Made by a program: the position numbers and the translations under genes. The notes below the pieces were generated by a model. That model worked only from the letters and a program-made list of their open reading frames with translations, was not told where the DNA came from and did not search any database. 64,000 nt of DNA from Fuerstiella marisgermanici (GTDB taxonomy: Bacteria > Planctomycetota > Planctomycetia > Planctomycetales > Planctomycetaceae). The stretch lies in the NCBI RefSeq assembly GCF_001983935.1, contig NZ_CP017641.1, forward strand, positions 4,216,001 to 4,280,000. The letters run 5' to 3'. Shown here in pieces: positions 9,336 through 18,622 of this stretch. Within the stretch, counting starts at the first letter, position 1. Each line of letters starts with the position of its first letter.

Positions 9336-11834
9336 TTACTCAGCATCAGGTTCCGTGATTTCAATCAGTCTGTCTACAGCGATTGGTCCGTCTACTGTTT
9401 GCGACTGCCCGGACGGCCATTGCACTTCAATTTGGTTGACGATGTCCGATGGACCAAGCCCAAAGTACAGAGGACAACTGCTCTGCGACAGATAGCCTGA
9501 CTTGCCGTCATTCACCTTCAAGCAGCTTTGCTTTTCTGTTCGGACGGTCACCAATGCTCCAAGGCCGTCACGATTTGAGGCGTTGCCGGTAAGGTCAACT
9601 TTAAGATAGTGGAACGTGTGCTCCTGCTCTGCCAAATTGCTGACGAGTACCATGGGTTCCGAATTGAAATCGTTTGTGATGATGTCAAGATCACCGTCCT
9701 TGTCCATGTCGAAGATCACGGACGAACGCGTGCCTAAAGCGCCCCAGGCAGTCATCCGAGTCACCTTCGCCCCCCTGCCTCGATACGCTTCAAACAGTGG
9801 GCGGTCTTTTCCCGCCACGTCGAGTTCGAACCATGGAATGGCAGTTCTGTTGGCACGCCGAGGCTCGATCCCCAGAATGTATTCAGCATCCAGAAACTCA
9901 CGGCCTTCGTTATTCAGCAGCACGGAATTGATCGCATAGCGAAACGGAAAATTCATGCTACCCGCCACGAACACGTCCTCGAACCCATCGGCATTCAGGT
10001 CACCAACGCTCAGCCCCCAAGGCCAATAGGTTTCCGCGTTAATGCGATCAGAAATCTCGCGGTAAGTACCGTCCTTCTGCTTTTGGAAAAAAGCATTGCC
10101 AAACACATGGTTACCATCGGAATTCATCATTTCCGGTGCAAACTTCTCTTTCGGTGTCTTTAGCTTTTCCTTTTCGAAGCCGACCGGCCCTGACATGTCG
10201 GTGTGCATGTCGGTCAGATAGATATCGAGTCGACCGTCGTTGTCGAAATCGAAAACCTTGATGCCCATGGCGCCCCACGGAGTTGCTGGAAAAACTTCGC
10301 GACTTTTCTTTACGAAACGGCGACCTTCGTCATTCTCATAGTACTCGTCGTGGCCCTGCATATTCAGCACGTACAGATCCGGCCAGCCGTCTTCGTTGAC
10401 GTCCAGCGGACTGGCATCCCCGGACCACGAAGAATCCTCAAGGCCGACCGCTGAGGAAACATCAACAAACCGGTTGCCGCCCTGATTTTCGAACAGGATG
10501 CTGCTTTCCGCGCGGTCTGGCTTCAAGTGGGCTGCGAATGCATCTGGATTGGCAACCTTGTAGGGGTAGTCACGTTCATCGGCCCCTGTATGACGGTCAT
10601 TCACAACATTGGCCGTTTGATCAGTTGTGTACTCGCCAACATTCACCAGAAACAGATCCAGCCGACCATCGCGGTTGTAGTCGAAAAACACGGCGGACGA
10701 AGAGTGCCCGCTATAGTCGATGCCGGATGTTGATGAAATATCTGTAAACTTGCCCGTGCCATCGTTCTGAAACAGAACGTTCGGGCTGCGGACATTTGTG
10801 ACGTACAGGTCAGCATCTCCGTCATTGTCAATGTCCGCAAACGACGCAGACACACCAATGCGATCTGCAACTGCAACGCCAGCTGCTCTGGTCATTTCCT
10901 GGAACGTTCCGTCGCCTTGATTTTTCCACAGCTCGTTGCCTCCAACCTGTGTCACGAAATACAAGTCCTGCAATCCATCACCGTCCACATCTGCGATCGC
11001 GACGCCCGTCCCATGGTCGTAGTGGCACGGCTTGTGTTCGCGTCCGGCGTCGTCCACGATCCGGTTGCGGAATGTAATGCCACTTTCACGCCGACGATCA
11101 AAGAACCCAAAATCGTGGAACACACTGAACTTATCAGTCGTGCCGAATTGAGCATCACGGCGTTCCTCAACCCAAGCTGGATCCAACAAATCCTGATGAT
11201 ACAGCAGTCGTTCTTCTAAAGTGGTAAAGACATCTGTTTCCAGCTGATCAATTTCCGCCGTGGAACCACTATCGTAGAAGCCTCGGATGTAGCCCTCCGG
11301 TCCGACCAGGACGAACTGAGGACTGTGAGCGACCGAAGCGCCGTCGGCATTCTCGGCTTCCTCCACAGGCAGCCTAAAACCGCGCGTGGTCAGTTCTTTA
11401 ATCGCGTCGTCGGGCCCCGTCAGGAATTTCCAGTGATCCGTGTCTGCATTTGTAGCCTTCGCGTAGTCCATCAATACGTCCGGGGTGTCGTGCGCTGGAT
11501 CGACGGTGATGCTTATCATTCGGATCTCATTCCACGCCGGATTGCTTTCCCATTTCTCCTGAAGCTCCGCCAGCCTCGCGGTCTGCAGTGGACACGTCTC
11601 CTGACACCGCGTGAAGAAAAAGTTCACGATGCAGGCCCTGCCGAGTATGTCATCCGAACCATAATCCTGGCCGGACTGGTCCGTTAAGACGAAATCGGGA
11701 GCCGGCATCAGAACGGGTGGCTTGTCAACCACGGAAACACTTGCGTCGTCGCCGGAAGCCCCGGTTGAATCAGGTGACCTGGAACTGCAGCCAGCGAGCG
11801 GCGCAAGAAGGATGAGTGCGATCAGAGTTCTCAT
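9336..11834 (-). CDS. Sco/SenC-CRTAC1 fusion lipoprotein
   Basis: The 832-residue protein begins with a signal and lipobox (LAPLAGC, Cys16). Residues ~40-210 are an Sco1/SenC thioredoxin-like domain with the copper-binding pair CQETC (Cys77, Cys81) and the partner His170 (VAHSPQFVLV), so all three copper ligands are present. Residues ~245-700 hold FG-GAP motifs (DVDGDGLQDL, DIDNDGDADL, DYNRDGRLDL, DFDNDGRLDI, DLNADGFEDV, DMDKDGDLDI), and the C-terminus is ASPIC/UnbV. Sco proteins deliver copper or electrons to the CuA centre of oxidase subunit II. A subunit-II-like gene lies just upstream, but it has lost most CuA ligands. The fusion implies that thiol/copper chemistry and a propeller scaffold work on one anchored molecule. 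Confidence 0.9.
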   Translation of the reverse strand: MRTLIALILLAPLAGCSSRSPDSTGASGDDASVSVVDKPPVLMPAPDFVLTDQSGQDYGSDDILGRACIVNFFFTRCQETCPLQTARLAELQEKWESNPAWNEIRMISITVDPAHDTPDVLMDYAKATNADTDHWKFLTGPDDAIKELTTRGFRLPVEEAENADGASVAHSPQFVLVGPEGYIRGFYDSGSTAEIDQLETDVFTTLEERLLYHQDLLDPAWVEERRDAQFGTTDKFSVFHDFGFFDRRRESGITFRNRIVDDAGREHKPCHYDHGTGVAIADVDGDGLQDLYFVTQVGGNELWKNQGDGTFQEMTRAAGVAVADRIGVSASFADIDNDGDADLYVTNVRSPNVLFQNDGTGKFTDISSTSGIDYSGHSSSAVFFDYNRDGRLDLFLVNVGEYTTDQTANVVNDRHTGADERDYPYKVANPDAFAAHLKPDRAESSILFENQGGNRFVDVSSAVGLEDSSWSGDASPLDVNEDGWPDLYVLNMQGHDEYYENDEGRRFVKKSREVFPATPWGAMGIKVFDFDNDGRLDIYLTDMHTDMSGPVGFEKEKLKTPKEKFAPEMMNSDGNHVFGNAFFQKQKDGTYREISDRINAETYWPWGLSVGDLNADGFEDVFVAGSMNFPFRYAINSVLLNNEGREFLDAEYILGIEPRRANRTAIPWFELDVAGKDRPLFEAYRGRGAKVTRMTAWGALGTRSSVIFDMDKDGDLDIITNDFNSEPMVLVSNLAEQEHTFHYLKVDLTGNASNRDGLGALVTVRTEKQSCLKVNDGKSGYLSQSSCPLYFGLGPSDIVNQIEVQWPSGQSQTVDGPIAVDRLIEITEPDAE

Positions 11835-11897
11835 ATCTTACCCTGCAAAGACATCGCCCTTGCCCTTATTCAGTGAACGTTCGAGTTCACGTTGCTG

Positions 11898-13076
11898 TTA
11901 TTTTGACTGAGGCCGATAGCCTTTGCCTGAATAGTCTGCCGATTGAGGGGTGTACAAGCTATCGAATTCGGGATCGGACGCATCGAGCGTGTTTAACGAC
12001 GCATCGATTGTCCCCCGCAGATCGCTGGTACTTCCCCCGAAGAGACAGCCTCGCACATTCGAACCGTCCAGAATATCGAGCTCATATCGGGAGCCAGGGG
12101 AGATGCCCCCTGCCTTCGTGTTCATCCAGAAAATTGAATTCGTATACGTATTGCCGGGGCCCTTATCATCAGCACCGTTCCAGTTCTCTGTAAACGTACA
12201 GCGATCAACAGTGACTTTGGAGTCAGGAAATACGGTTAACGCGCCGCACCCATGCTCCTCGTTGTACGGATTCTCCGAACCACCAATGTAGTTCACCCCC
12301 GTATTGGAAACATTGCCCACGAACAGGCAGTTTGTGAGCGTAGCCGAACTGCCCACCAACACGTCGACGGCCGAACCCGTGATCTGGCAACGGTTATTAC
12401 GAAAGACACAGTTGCTGATGCTGACCGGATCGTGATTGTAGCCAGCCTGCTCAATTGAGATTCCGCCACCACAGGGACTGGCGTAATTGTCGGATATTTC
12501 CGTATCTTTAATCGTTGGATACGAGCGTCCGAAGATTTTGATTCCGCCACCGTCTGCGTAGAAAAACAACCCTTTTTGTAGCACGCTGTTCGTTGTGTCC
12601 GGTTCTATGGACTGATCGCCCTCCGTCGTCATGACGTAATTATTCGCGCCCGAAATCTTAAAGCCGGAAATGGAGGTCTTACTTGTGACTCCATCGCCAA
12701 AGAAAACAACGTGATTCACGATGGCGGGAAAGCTTTTAGCAGACTTGTCGGCGATTTCTTCGTTTGCCGCAGTAAGGATCACTGTGCCGTCAGCTTCAAG
12801 AACGACACCATCGTGTTTTCGATTGAACCAAATCAAGGCCTGCCCATGGCTTGATGGGCGGTAAGTTCCGCTATGAACGCGCACTGTCTTTACATCAGGA
12901 TTCGCAGCAGCCGACTCTATCGCGGCCTGGATACTTTCGCCGGGGCGCACGTGATACACACCATCGTTTTCGGGAGAGATCACCGTGAAACGGGAAGGTG
13001 CTGAAGAGCCGGAACATCCACTAAGGAGCCCCAAAGCCAACGTAAACTGAATGACCGCATTGATGGAACTTCTCAT
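11898..13076 (-). CDS. Secreted right-handed beta-helix lipoprotein
   Basis: A signal with lipobox (GLLSGC) leads a 392-residue protein. Near residues 43-75, the pattern HVRPGESIQAAIESA...VRVHSGTYRP marks the start of DUF1565/NosD-like beta-helix proteins. Parallel coils follow with asparagine/glycine turns (ISNCVFRNNRCQITGSA, LTNCLFVGNVSNTG, VDRCTFTENWNG). Such folds occur in polysaccharide lyases and in NosD, the nitrous oxide reductase maturation factor; no lyase active site was recognised. Its ATG overlaps the stop of the subunit-II-like gene by 4 bases, so the two are probably translated together. The Sco-CRTAC1 gene follows after 63 bases. Confidence 0.85.
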   Translation of the reverse strand: MRSSINAVIQFTLALGLLSGCSGSSAPSRFTVISPENDGVYHVRPGESIQAAIESAAANPDVKTVRVHSGTYRPSSHGQALIWFNRKHDGVVLEADGTVILTAANEEIADKSAKSFPAIVNHVVFFGDGVTSKTSISGFKISGANNYVMTTEGDQSIEPDTTNSVLQKGLFFYADGGGIKIFGRSYPTIKDTEISDNYASPCGGGISIEQAGYNHDPVSISNCVFRNNRCQITGSAVDVLVGSSATLTNCLFVGNVSNTGVNYIGGSENPYNEEHGCGALTVFPDSKVTVDRCTFTENWNGADDKGPGNTYTNSIFWMNTKAGGISPGSRYELDILDGSNVRGCLFGGSTSDLRGTIDASLNTLDASDPEFDSLYTPQSADYSGKGYRPQSK

Positions 13077-13576
13077 GGGATCCCTCTGTACCAGGAATCG
13101 AATGCGGATTCAGACTGCACAATGATCTTGCCCATGTCGTCGTCATGCAGCAACCGGACCCCGCACAAAGGGTCTGTGGTAATCACATAGGAACGCTCCT
13201 CGTCACCCCGAAAGTTTAACGGGAACGAAAGCTCCGGAACTGCGATTTGCCTCAGACCAAGATCGGGAATGGTCATCGTGTAGACATAGTCGGCGCTGGT
13301 TATCAGAAAGACGACGTCACGGCCCGAGGGCAGGTGTAGTTCTTTCTCGACGCTGGCGTCATCTATCGTGTTGAACTCACGGTCCGGACCCGGAAATCGG
13401 AATCGCCAAAAAAAGTCTTCCCCGACAACCTCGACCAGGATCGGCGTATCAAGTGCCGTTGGAGACCATGCGGCAGCTGATCCCCGCAACACACCCAGTT
13501 GCCACAGGGAAACAAACGTTACCCCAAAGATGAGTCCAAACACCAATAGTAGTTTTCGTAGGGTTTTCAGCGTCAT
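13073..13576 (-). CDS. Cytochrome c oxidase subunit II-like cupredoxin with degenerate CuA site
   Basis: Residues ~8-28 form one transmembrane helix; canonical subunit II has two. The rest is a cupredoxin domain: VVGEDFFWRFRFPGPD corresponds to the aromatic segment of subunit II, SADYVYTMTIPDLGLRQIAVP to the region carrying the first CuA histidine, and DPLCGVRLLHDDDM to the ligand loop. By eye the first His is Tyr, the first Cys is Thr and the Glu is Pro; the second Cys, a His and a Met remain, but with altered spacing. A binuclear CuA centre is therefore unlikely; a mononuclear copper site or no metal is possible. It is 167 residues long and overlaps the beta-helix gene by 4 bases. Confidence 0.75.
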   Translation of the reverse strand: MTLKTLRKLLLVFGLIFGVTFVSLWQLGVLRGSAAAWSPTALDTPILVEVVGEDFFWRFRFPGPDREFNTIDDASVEKELHLPSGRDVVFLITSADYVYTMTIPDLGLRQIAVPELSFPLNFRGDEERSYVITTDPLCGVRLLHDDDMGKIIVQSESAFDSWYRGIP

Positions 13577-13669
13577 CCAAGTGCCCCCTCACACAAACCG
13601 GCACGTAGTCAGCGACGGAGTTAGAATCGCTTCGCACCGATCGATTCCGTTTGCCAACGGTGCGATCGC

Positions 13670-14470
13670 TTAAGCTGCCTTCTTTCCCTTCCCAATGCCA
13701 GTCGTCGTGAGAGCAATCATAATCGCGCCAACGGCCAGCCAGAGTAACCGACTGGCTCCGGGGTCCGGCATCGCCACTTCTGTTCGTGCACTCGGCAATA
13801 AGACGCTGGACGCCAACGGGAAGATGAGGCCACCAAGTGCGCCGCCAAGCGCGCCGCCCACCACGCAGTTGCCCAGCAGCTGCGGCTGAATTTTGGGTAG
13901 CATAATTGCCAGGCTTAGGCCCAATCCCACTCCCAGACCGACAACTCCCAGAGTAATTACCTGCAGCAAAATCGTCTTAGTAAGCGGGTCTTCCGGCAGT
14001 GATGTCGATGTCGCTAATGAGCCACCTAACATGCCGCCACAAGCTGCCACTCCGGCGGCGACCAGAAAGGCTAACGGCCCGCCCCAGGAGGCGCGGCCAA
14101 TCTGTTTTCGAGACATCAATTCAGCAATCGCTAAGGCCAACGCCAAGAGACCTGCGAGTGTTGCGAACGCAAATGCGGCATTTTTGTGGGACGTCGCTAC
14201 TGACGCTGCCATCAGTTCGTTTTGTTGCTCCTCAGGAGCATTGCCGCTTAGGTCCCGCAAATGAGGCGGCAACTCGAATACGGGCAGCATCACTCTAAGA
14301 GCCCCCCAGACAACCACTGCAGAGACTGCCGCGAGAATTAAGCTGCGGCCCACTGAACCCAACAGCGCTTGCTCTGCGACCGGTGCCTGACTGCTGGCCA
14401 GGTTTTGATCTGAAGAGTTTTCGCCGACTCCTGCATCGTCACCGATTTCCGCTGATTCGTTGTTTGCCAT
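13670..14470 (-). CDS. Glycine/alanine-rich multipass membrane protein
   Basis: The 266-residue protein has a hydrophilic N-terminal tail of ~40 residues, then about six hydrophobic segments separated by a loop (residues ~70-100, HLRDLSGNAPEEQQNEL). The segments are rich in Gly and Ala (VVGGALGGALGGLIFP, VAACGGMLGGSLA), and the protein ends GKGKKAA. No family was recognised. It is the first gene of the minus-strand run that includes the subunit-II-like and Sco-CRTAC1 genes, 93 bases ahead of the former, so it may be a membrane partner in that group. Confidence 0.7.
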   Translation of the reverse strand: MANNESAEIGDDAGVGENSSDQNLASSQAPVAEQALLGSVGRSLILAAVSAVVVWGALRVMLPVFELPPHLRDLSGNAPEEQQNELMAASVATSHKNAAFAFATLAGLLALALAIAELMSRKQIGRASWGGPLAFLVAAGVAACGGMLGGSLATSTSLPEDPLTKTILLQVITLGVVGLGVGLGLSLAIMLPKIQPQLLGNCVVGGALGGALGGLIFPLASSVLLPSARTEVAMPDPGASRLLWLAVGAIMIALTTTGIGKGKKAA

Positions 14471-14930
14471 GATTCACCATAGTTGAAACGTTTTGGCCGC
14501 GAGACAACAACGGCCAGACAGTTTGAAGAGTCTGTCATCAGCCGACTTGAGCTGACAAGAGTAATTCGCCGCAACCCTTCCTCTTCCAAACATTCTGCCA
14601 TTGACGCAAAAGAAAAGCCACTCACAAAATGTTTAACGTCGCATGACTCTAATAAGGCATACTGGGCCGATACCACCGTCCTGGTCCTGGCGGTGCCAAA
14701 AAGTTAACCTGCTTCAAACGGGGCTCGAAATCGCGACCTGATCATTGAGTCTCCGGGAAAGCTTTTCGTTCTGTGGTTTATTGTTTCTCTGAACATCTCC
14801 CGAACGACTAAGCGTACTCATACAACCAAACTCGCCGCCACAGACGTGATGCTGCACGCCGGGGACTCTCACTTGTTTGGTCCTGCTCTCCACAAAATAC
14901 ATGCCGCGCACACCCAACCACGACGATGGA
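14471..14930. other. Divergent intergenic region
   Basis: This ~460-base stretch separates a minus-strand and a plus-strand gene and should hold both promoters. Short open frames on both strands lack domains or ribosome-binding sites. No RNA gene or strong palindrome was seen. Confidence 0.45.
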
Positions 14931-15905
14931 ATGACAATGCAGACCACCCCACTGAACCGCCGCACACTTTTTTGCCGGGTTGCGACCGCTGCGATGACCT
15001 TGCCGATTGCGAAGTCCGCGGTTGCTTTGGACGATGAACGCGACGAGGTGGCTCCGACGAAGTTTCAGCTTGGCTGCATGACGTTGCCGTATGCGGCCTT
15101 TCCGTTACAGCGAGCATTAGAAAGCATCGCCGGGGCCGGCTATCGGCACGTGGCTTGGGGGACAAGTCATCGGGAAACCGATGGCGGCGAAAAAGTCCCC
15201 GTTATGCCGACGGACGCGTCGCCGCAAAAAGCGTCCGAACTGGCGAAGCGATGCCGCGATCTGGAGCTAAATCCGGTGATGATGTTTTCCACCGTCTATC
15301 CGGAGGCGCCTAATGCGATGGAAGTGCTGACTCAACGCATCAAGCAGGCTGAGGCCGCAGGAATCTCTCAGGTTCTGACGTTCGGCCACACCAAAGGTGG
15401 AAACAGGGCGCTGTGGGTCAAACGATTTCAACAACTGGGACCGATCGCACGTGACAACAACGTACTGCTGGTGGTAAAGCAACACGGTGGTTCAACGGGC
15501 ACAGGACGGGCGTGTGCGCAGATCATTCGAGAAGTCAACGACGAGGGCGTGAAAGTGAACTACGACGCGGGCAACGTGATGGATTATCTAAACGTCGACC
15601 CGATTCCGGATATCAAAACGTGCGCCGATGTCGTCCATAGTTTCTGTCTGAAGGATCATCGGAACTGGCCGAAGGATGAGGACTGCGGGCCGGGGTTTGG
15701 GGAGATCGATCATTACAAATTACTGCACCCGGTTGCCTTCACCGGCAGGACGATACCGTTGTGCTGCGAAAACATCTTCGCCCCGAATCTACCACGTCCT
15801 TCAAAGCCGGAGGGAATCGATCGGCTCGCCAAGCAGGTGCGTCAGTACATGGAAGTCGTCATTGCCGGTACGCACCGGCGGGCGGTTGGCGTGGGGGGCG
15901 AGTGA
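14931..15905 (+). CDS. Sugar phosphate isomerase/epimerase-like TIM-barrel protein, probably exported
   Basis: The start at 14931 (MTMQTTPLNRRTLFCRVATAAMTL) gives 324 residues with a twin-arginine-like signal (NRRTLF); ATG codons at 14901 and earlier in frame are possible but would bury the signal. The mature part matches the AP-endonuclease-2/xylose-isomerase-like barrel: FQLGCMTLPYAAFPLQRALESIAGAG at the start, a metal-site-like EVNDEGVKVNYDAGN, the segment SFCLKDHR, and FGEIDHYKLL near the end. Family members isomerise or epimerise sugars with a divalent metal, and exported versions are abundant in planctomycetes. The substrate is unknown. Confidence 0.85.
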   Translation: MTMQTTPLNRRTLFCRVATAAMTLPIAKSAVALDDERDEVAPTKFQLGCMTLPYAAFPLQRALESIAGAGYRHVAWGTSHRETDGGEKVPVMPTDASPQKASELAKRCRDLELNPVMMFSTVYPEAPNAMEVLTQRIKQAEAAGISQVLTFGHTKGGNRALWVKRFQQLGPIARDNNVLLVVKQHGGSTGTGRACAQIIREVNDEGVKVNYDAGNVMDYLNVDPIPDIKTCADVVHSFCLKDHRNWPKDEDCGPGFGEIDHYKLLHPVAFTGRTIPLCCENIFAPNLPRPSKPEGIDRLAKQVRQYMEVVIAGTHRRAVGVGGE

Positions 15906-16057
15906 CGTCAGGAAGGCTGAAGCGCCGGCGGTGCTCCCGGTGGTCGCTGGAGGTGGTGAAGATGCGGGAAGCGCAGTATTCTGCTGGGGTAGCTTCAGCG
16001 CTGTTTTCTCAACGCCGATGATCGGCCGCCCATCTTTGAGTTTCGAAAACCTGATTT

Positions 16058-17446
16058 ATGTCCCGAAGAATTACTTACCTTCTGACCGTCTTCATCGCGT
16101 TGCAGTCGGCCTTGGTTGCTCAGCCAACTCTAAAATACGTGCCTGCCGCAGTCGACAATCCACTGAAGGGGCTCGTGCCCTATTCGGGCCGCGACAAGCG
16201 AGACAACTTTCCGCACAGCATGGAATTCAACTACGTGCCGCTCAGTGATCTGATGACGGGCATGAACGAATTCCGTTGGCAGCCGCTGGAAGAATTGCTC
16301 AACGACGTTGCCAGCCGAGGTCACCAGGCCGTGATTCGCGTCTGGATGGTGTACCCCGGCCGAGACAACGGGATCCCTGAATTTCTTGCGAAGGATGGTT
16401 TGAAGATCACCACTTGGTTGAACACCAACACGGCCCCGCATCCGCCCGAAAAAGTCCACACGCCGGATTACGATGATCCACGCATGAGGATGGCGCTGCG
16501 AAATTTCATCAACGCGATGGGAAAGAAGTACGACTGCGACCCTCGCATCGGTTTCATCACGGCTGGGCTGCTGGGCACCTGGGGCGAATGGCATGAATAT
16601 CCGCGAGAAGACCTGTTCGCGTCGAAGGCGACTCAGGCCGAAGTCATGGACACCTTCGAAGATGCGTTCAAGACCACTCGAGTGCTGCTGCGATACCCCA
16701 GCGGCAAAGATCACTGGCTGTACGCGTCCAACGCCGAACGCCCGTTCGGCTACCACGACGATTCCTTCGCGTGGGCGACGCTGGACACCGGCCGTGAGGA
16801 AGACGACTGGTTCTTCATGCCGTCGTTGAAGGCGGCCGGCAATGCAGCCGTCGAAAAATGGAAGACTCAACCCATCGGCGGCGAAATTCGTCCCGAGTTA
16901 TGGGGCAAGATCTTCGACGACAAAGTCAAACACAAGCAAGCTCAGGATTTTGACCGGCCCGTCAAAGAAACTCATGCGACCTGGCTGATGGATACGGGCA
17001 TGATGGAGAAAAAACAGTCGGCAAAACGAATCGCCAACGCGTCCGCCGCCGTGCAAAAAATGGGGTACGAATTTCACGTATCCACGGCGTCGCTCACGGC
17101 GGCTTCGGCCAAACAGGAACAGCGAGCTGCGAACGTTCGGCTGGAACTGAGGAACACCGGTGTGGCTCCGTTCTATTACGAGTGGCCGATTGTGATCGGG
17201 GCCCTGGACGAATCCGGCCAGGTGTTGAAGCAATGGCCGACCGACTGGACACTGACGGGCCTGCTTCCGGGCGATCCGCCTCGTGTGTGGCAAACGTCCG
17301 TGAAAACGGACCAAATTCCGACCAACGCCAAGCGGTTGGCTATACGAGTCGTCAACCCTTTGAAAAACGGGCTCCCGCTGCGGTTTGCGAATTCGGCCGA
17401 TAGGCAGCAGCCAGACGGCTGGTTTCGGCTGGGAATGCTGCCGTAA
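16058..17446 (+). CDS. DUF4832 secreted glycoside-hydrolase-like protein
   Basis: A cleavable signal peptide (residues 1-21, ending ALVAQP) precedes a 440-residue mature protein. The opening NPLKGLVPYSG and the core motif GFITAGLLGTWGEWHEYP (Glu in a WGEWH context) are typical of DUF4832/DUF4874 proteins, which have a TIM-barrel fold like family-42 glycosidases; the last ~130 residues form a beta-sandwich domain. A role in polysaccharide breakdown is likely but not shown. It lies 152 bases after the isomerase-like gene in the same direction. Confidence 0.85.
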   Translation: MSRRITYLLTVFIALQSALVAQPTLKYVPAAVDNPLKGLVPYSGRDKRDNFPHSMEFNYVPLSDLMTGMNEFRWQPLEELLNDVASRGHQAVIRVWMVYPGRDNGIPEFLAKDGLKITTWLNTNTAPHPPEKVHTPDYDDPRMRMALRNFINAMGKKYDCDPRIGFITAGLLGTWGEWHEYPREDLFASKATQAEVMDTFEDAFKTTRVLLRYPSGKDHWLYASNAERPFGYHDDSFAWATLDTGREEDDWFFMPSLKAAGNAAVEKWKTQPIGGEIRPELWGKIFDDKVKHKQAQDFDRPVKETHATWLMDTGMMEKKQSAKRIANASAAVQKMGYEFHVSTASLTAASAKQEQRAANVRLELRNTGVAPFYYEWPIVIGALDESGQVLKQWPTDWTLTGLLPGDPPRVWQTSVKTDQIPTNAKRLAIRVVNPLKNGLPLRFANSADRQQPDGWFRLGMLP

Positions 17447-17563
17447 AGCCTTCGGCGAATGCACAAACGCCGTATCAGCACAGCTTGACCGCAAATCCTT
17501 TGCCCACCTATACTCCCGCTGAAACTGGTAATCACCGCCCTTAGCCTCCAAGAACCCCGAATT

Positions 17564-18622
17564 ATGTCGGACATCGAACCGTCCACAACACACCGCCACG
17601 ACAACCGAACTGAGCTGGAAAAGCTCCTCATCAAAAGCAAACCGTGGTTTGAACAAAACGGCACGCTGCTGATTTACGGAGTGGCAGCAATTCTGGCAGT
17701 CGCCGCTGTGGTCGTGTACATGAAGCGGGCTCCCGCCGGGGACGTCGAAGCGTCGCGAGATCTACTCACCGCCGTGACACCGGAAGATTACCGCGATCTG
17801 GCCGATGCCCACCCGGACTCAACCATTGCCGTCTGGGCTCGGTTGCGACAGGCCGAACGATTGCTGGACAACGGCGTTGGCAACATGTTCACCAATCGCG
17901 AAGTTGGTGTGGAAGAACTCGATCAGGCCAAAGCCGCCTTCGAACGACTTGAAAGCCGCACAGACATCGACGACCAGGTACGCGAACGCGTGCTGGCTGG
18001 ATTGGCTCGTCTTGCCGAAGCGACTTGCGACGGTGAAGCGAAGTCTGTCAAAGCCGCCGTTGCCGCCTGGCAAAAGGTGCTGGACGATTATCCAGAATCG
18101 CTGATCAAAGAACATGCGGAGGATCGCATCGCAGCCCTGGAATCACCTGAAGCCAAGACGTTTTATGCGTGGTTCAGTAAGCAGAATCCAAAACCAGTCG
18201 ATCCCGGCGCAACGCCGAATCAGTCGCCCGTGCCGACGATTCCGGAATTGCCAGTGCCAGACTTCAGCAACGTGACACCGGAAGGTGATACGCCCAAAGA
18301 AGACGCTAACAAAGATTCGAAAGAAGATAGCGACGCCGCACCAGCGAAGACTGAGTCAGAGGACAAGCCTGCGACGCCTGCCGCTGACGAAAAGGCAAAG
18401 CCGGGAGAAGCGAAGCCGGAACCGAAAGCCGCTGACGCCCCCGCAGCTGAGTCAAAGCCTGACGCGGAGCCGAAAGCTGACGCGAAAGAAGAGTCCGCTC
18501 CGGAAACCGAGCCACAGGAAAAATCAGAAGCAGGGGCCGAAGAAGCAGCGGACAGCAAACCTGAAGCTGCGGCTGAAGGCGAAGCGAAAGCAGAACCTAA
18601 GCCGGAAGGCGACGCCAAATGA
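17564..18622 (+). CDS. YfgM-like membrane-anchored TPR protein with charged low-complexity tail
   Basis: The 352-residue protein has an N-terminal cytoplasmic stretch, one transmembrane helix (residues ~34-52) and a TPR-like domain to ~residue 205 (SRDLLTAVTPEDYRDLADAHP, AVWARLRQAERLL). This resembles YfgM-type proteins that assist periplasmic chaperones at the Sec translocon. Residues ~215-352 are a repetitive Glu/Lys/Ala/Pro-rich tail (PGEAKPEPKAADAPAAESKP), likely disordered. Its stop overlaps the ATG of the pseudouridine synthase gene (ATGA at 18619-18622), so the two are probably coupled. The tail is longer than usual for the family. Confidence 0.85.
   Translation: MSDIEPSTTHRHDNRTELEKLLIKSKPWFEQNGTLLIYGVAAILAVAAVVVYMKRAPAGDVEASRDLLTAVTPEDYRDLADAHPDSTIAVWARLRQAERLLDNGVGNMFTNREVGVEELDQAKAAFERLESRTDIDDQVRERVLAGLARLAEATCDGEAKSVKAAVAAWQKVLDDYPESLIKEHAEDRIAALESPEAKTFYAWFSKQNPKPVDPGATPNQSPVPTIPELPVPDFSNVTPEGDTPKEDANKDSKEDSDAAPAKTESEDKPATPAADEKAKPGEAKPEPKAADAPAAESKPDAEPKADAKEESAPETEPQEKSEAGAEEAADSKPEAAAEGEAKAEPKPEGDAK

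Noticed and set aside
16130-17656. Long minus-strand frames of ~250 codons opposite the DUF4832 gene
   Set aside because: The plus-strand gene has a signal peptide and family motifs, while the antisense frames have none.
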